Source of the DNA: PNKC01 sp038323265
GTDB taxonomy: Bacteria; Chloroflexota; Dehalococcoidia; Tepidiformales; Tepidiformaceae
Direction: 5' to 3'
DNA: 5,938 nt
NCBI GenBank assembly: GCA_038323265.1
Contig: JBBQGT010000163.1
Span: 1 to 5,938 of the forward strand
The notes under the pieces are model-generated. The model did not search any database. It was given only the letters and a program-made list of their open reading frames with translations, and was not told the origin of the DNA. Positions 5,271 through 5,938 of this stretch are shown piece by piece (within the stretch, counting starts at the first letter, position 1; each line of letters begins with the position of its first letter). Both the position numbers and the translations under genes were made by a program.

Positions 5271-5938
5271 GACTGGTACTGACCTACGCGCCGCCACGCC
5301 TCGCGGGCCGGCGAAGGGTCATCGAGCACGAGGCCTGTGCGCGTGATCGCGGTGGCGGCTACGCCCGGCAGGATCGCCTCGATCACCTGCTCCGGGCGGG
5401 CGGTGAGATTTGCATCCGCCTGGAGGCGCATCGTGAGGCGCATACCGCCATCAACACCGGCGACCCCAAGCGAGGCCACCGCTGCTCGCAAGTTGTAGGT
5501 CTTGCTGCGCTCCTTCTTTTCTTCTGTCCATGGGACTTCGGTGGCCGCGACGAAACTGGTAACTGCTAACAAGACAACCTCGGGATCGACGTCTACGAGG
5601 TCAACGCGGTAGTCGGCCCAAAGGATGGCCGCCTGGGGAGCGAGCGTGGAGAGCGCGATCTCACGGATACCCACGAGCGACAGGTCCTCGGTGGTCTCGG
5701 GGAGCAGGCGGGCGCGGAAGACTTCGGGGTCGATGCGTTCATCGAGCGTCACGTCCATGACCTCGGCCTCGGACATGAAACCGAGCGGCAATGGGGAAGC
5801 GAACGCCAGCTTTGGGTGAGGCGTGAAGCCTTGGGAGTAGGAGAGCGGCAGTTCCGCCCGCCGAATCGCCCGTTCCCAAAAGCGCAAGACGTCGAGGTGC
5901 GAGATGTAGCGGACGCGCTCACCTTTGCGAAAGAGCAC
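5267..5938 (-). CDS. TIGR03936/DUF2344 radical SAM-associated protein (5' end at or beyond window edge)
   Basis: At least 223 residues of a DUF2344 (TIGR03936, 'radical SAM-linked') protein. The family is a partner of, or is fused to, a radical SAM protein (TIGR03960) and often sits near ribonuclease E/G and ribosomal protein genes; its reaction is unknown. The diagnostic N-terminal block is clear: R-Y-I-S-H-L-D (10-16), W-E-R-A-I-R-R-A (21-28), Y-S-Q-G-F-T-P-H-P-K (34-43), L-P-L-G (50-53) and S-E-A-E (56-59). The last window codon is GTG, but relatives usually carry several more residues before the 'F-x-K' strand, so the true start is probably just outside the window. Whether a radical SAM domain is fused or encoded next door cannot be seen. 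Its TGA overlaps the GNAT GTG as GTGA, so it heads the visible part of the operon; the promoter must lie to the right of the window. Confidence 0.88.
   Translation of the reverse strand: MLFRKGERVRYISHLDVLRFWERAIRRAELPLSYSQGFTPHPKLAFASPLPLGFMSEAEVMDVTLDERIDPEVFRARLLPETTEDLSLVGIREIALSTLAPQAAILWADYRVDLVDVDPEVVLLAVTSFVAATEVPWTEEKKERSKTYNLRAAVASLGVAGVDGGMRLTMRLQADANLTARPEQVIEAILPGVAATAITRTGLVLDDPSPAREAWRRVGQYQS

Noticed and set aside
4333..5282. Plus-strand open frames (for example 4333-4725 and 4896-5282) opposite the histidine phosphatase and GNAT genes
   Set aside because: The minus-strand proteins show complete catalytic motifs, and the plus-strand translations look like low-complexity shadows.

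Overview
The window is a dense stretch of bacterial chromosome at roughly 60% GC (estimated by eye), with almost no non-coding DNA. It holds two convergent gene blocks that meet tail to tail at about position 2408. Nothing is obviously mobile: there are no insertion sequences, CRISPR arrays, tRNAs, rRNAs or integrase genes. The gene content suggests a high-GC, environmental bacterium, possibly Chloroflexota (Dehalococcoidia or SAR202-like). The basis is paralogous luciferase-like oxidoreductases plus a DUF2344 protein and a DivIC/TilS pair. This placement is inference only and has not been tested with a marker tree.

Plus-strand block (1-2409): the 3' part of a luciferase-like (LLM, flavin- or F420-dependent) oxidoreductase, then an inositol-monophosphatase-fold phosphatase of CysQ type, then a second, complete LLM oxidoreductase. 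Gaps are 18 and 64 nt, so the three are plausibly co-transcribed. The shared substrate or pathway cannot be read from the sequence.

Minus-strand block (5938 down to 2406): a DUF2344 radical-SAM-associated protein (5' end at or beyond the window edge), a GNAT acetyltransferase, a histidine phosphatase, a small FtsB/DivIC-type membrane division protein, and TilS, the tRNA(Ile) lysidine synthetase. The first three junctions are identical 4-nt GTGA overlaps and the fourth gap is 5 nt, so this is a tightly packed operon with probable translational coupling. The divIC-tilS adjacency recalls the divIC...tilS-hprT-ftsH neighbourhood of Firmicutes, although hprT and ftsH do not follow here.

The region is mostly ordinary housekeeping and accessory metabolism. 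I found no convincing previously undescribed system. The points most worth a second look are the LLM-CysQ-LLM cluster, the repeated GTGA junctions, the divIC-tilS linkage and the 4-bp convergent stop-codon overlap.
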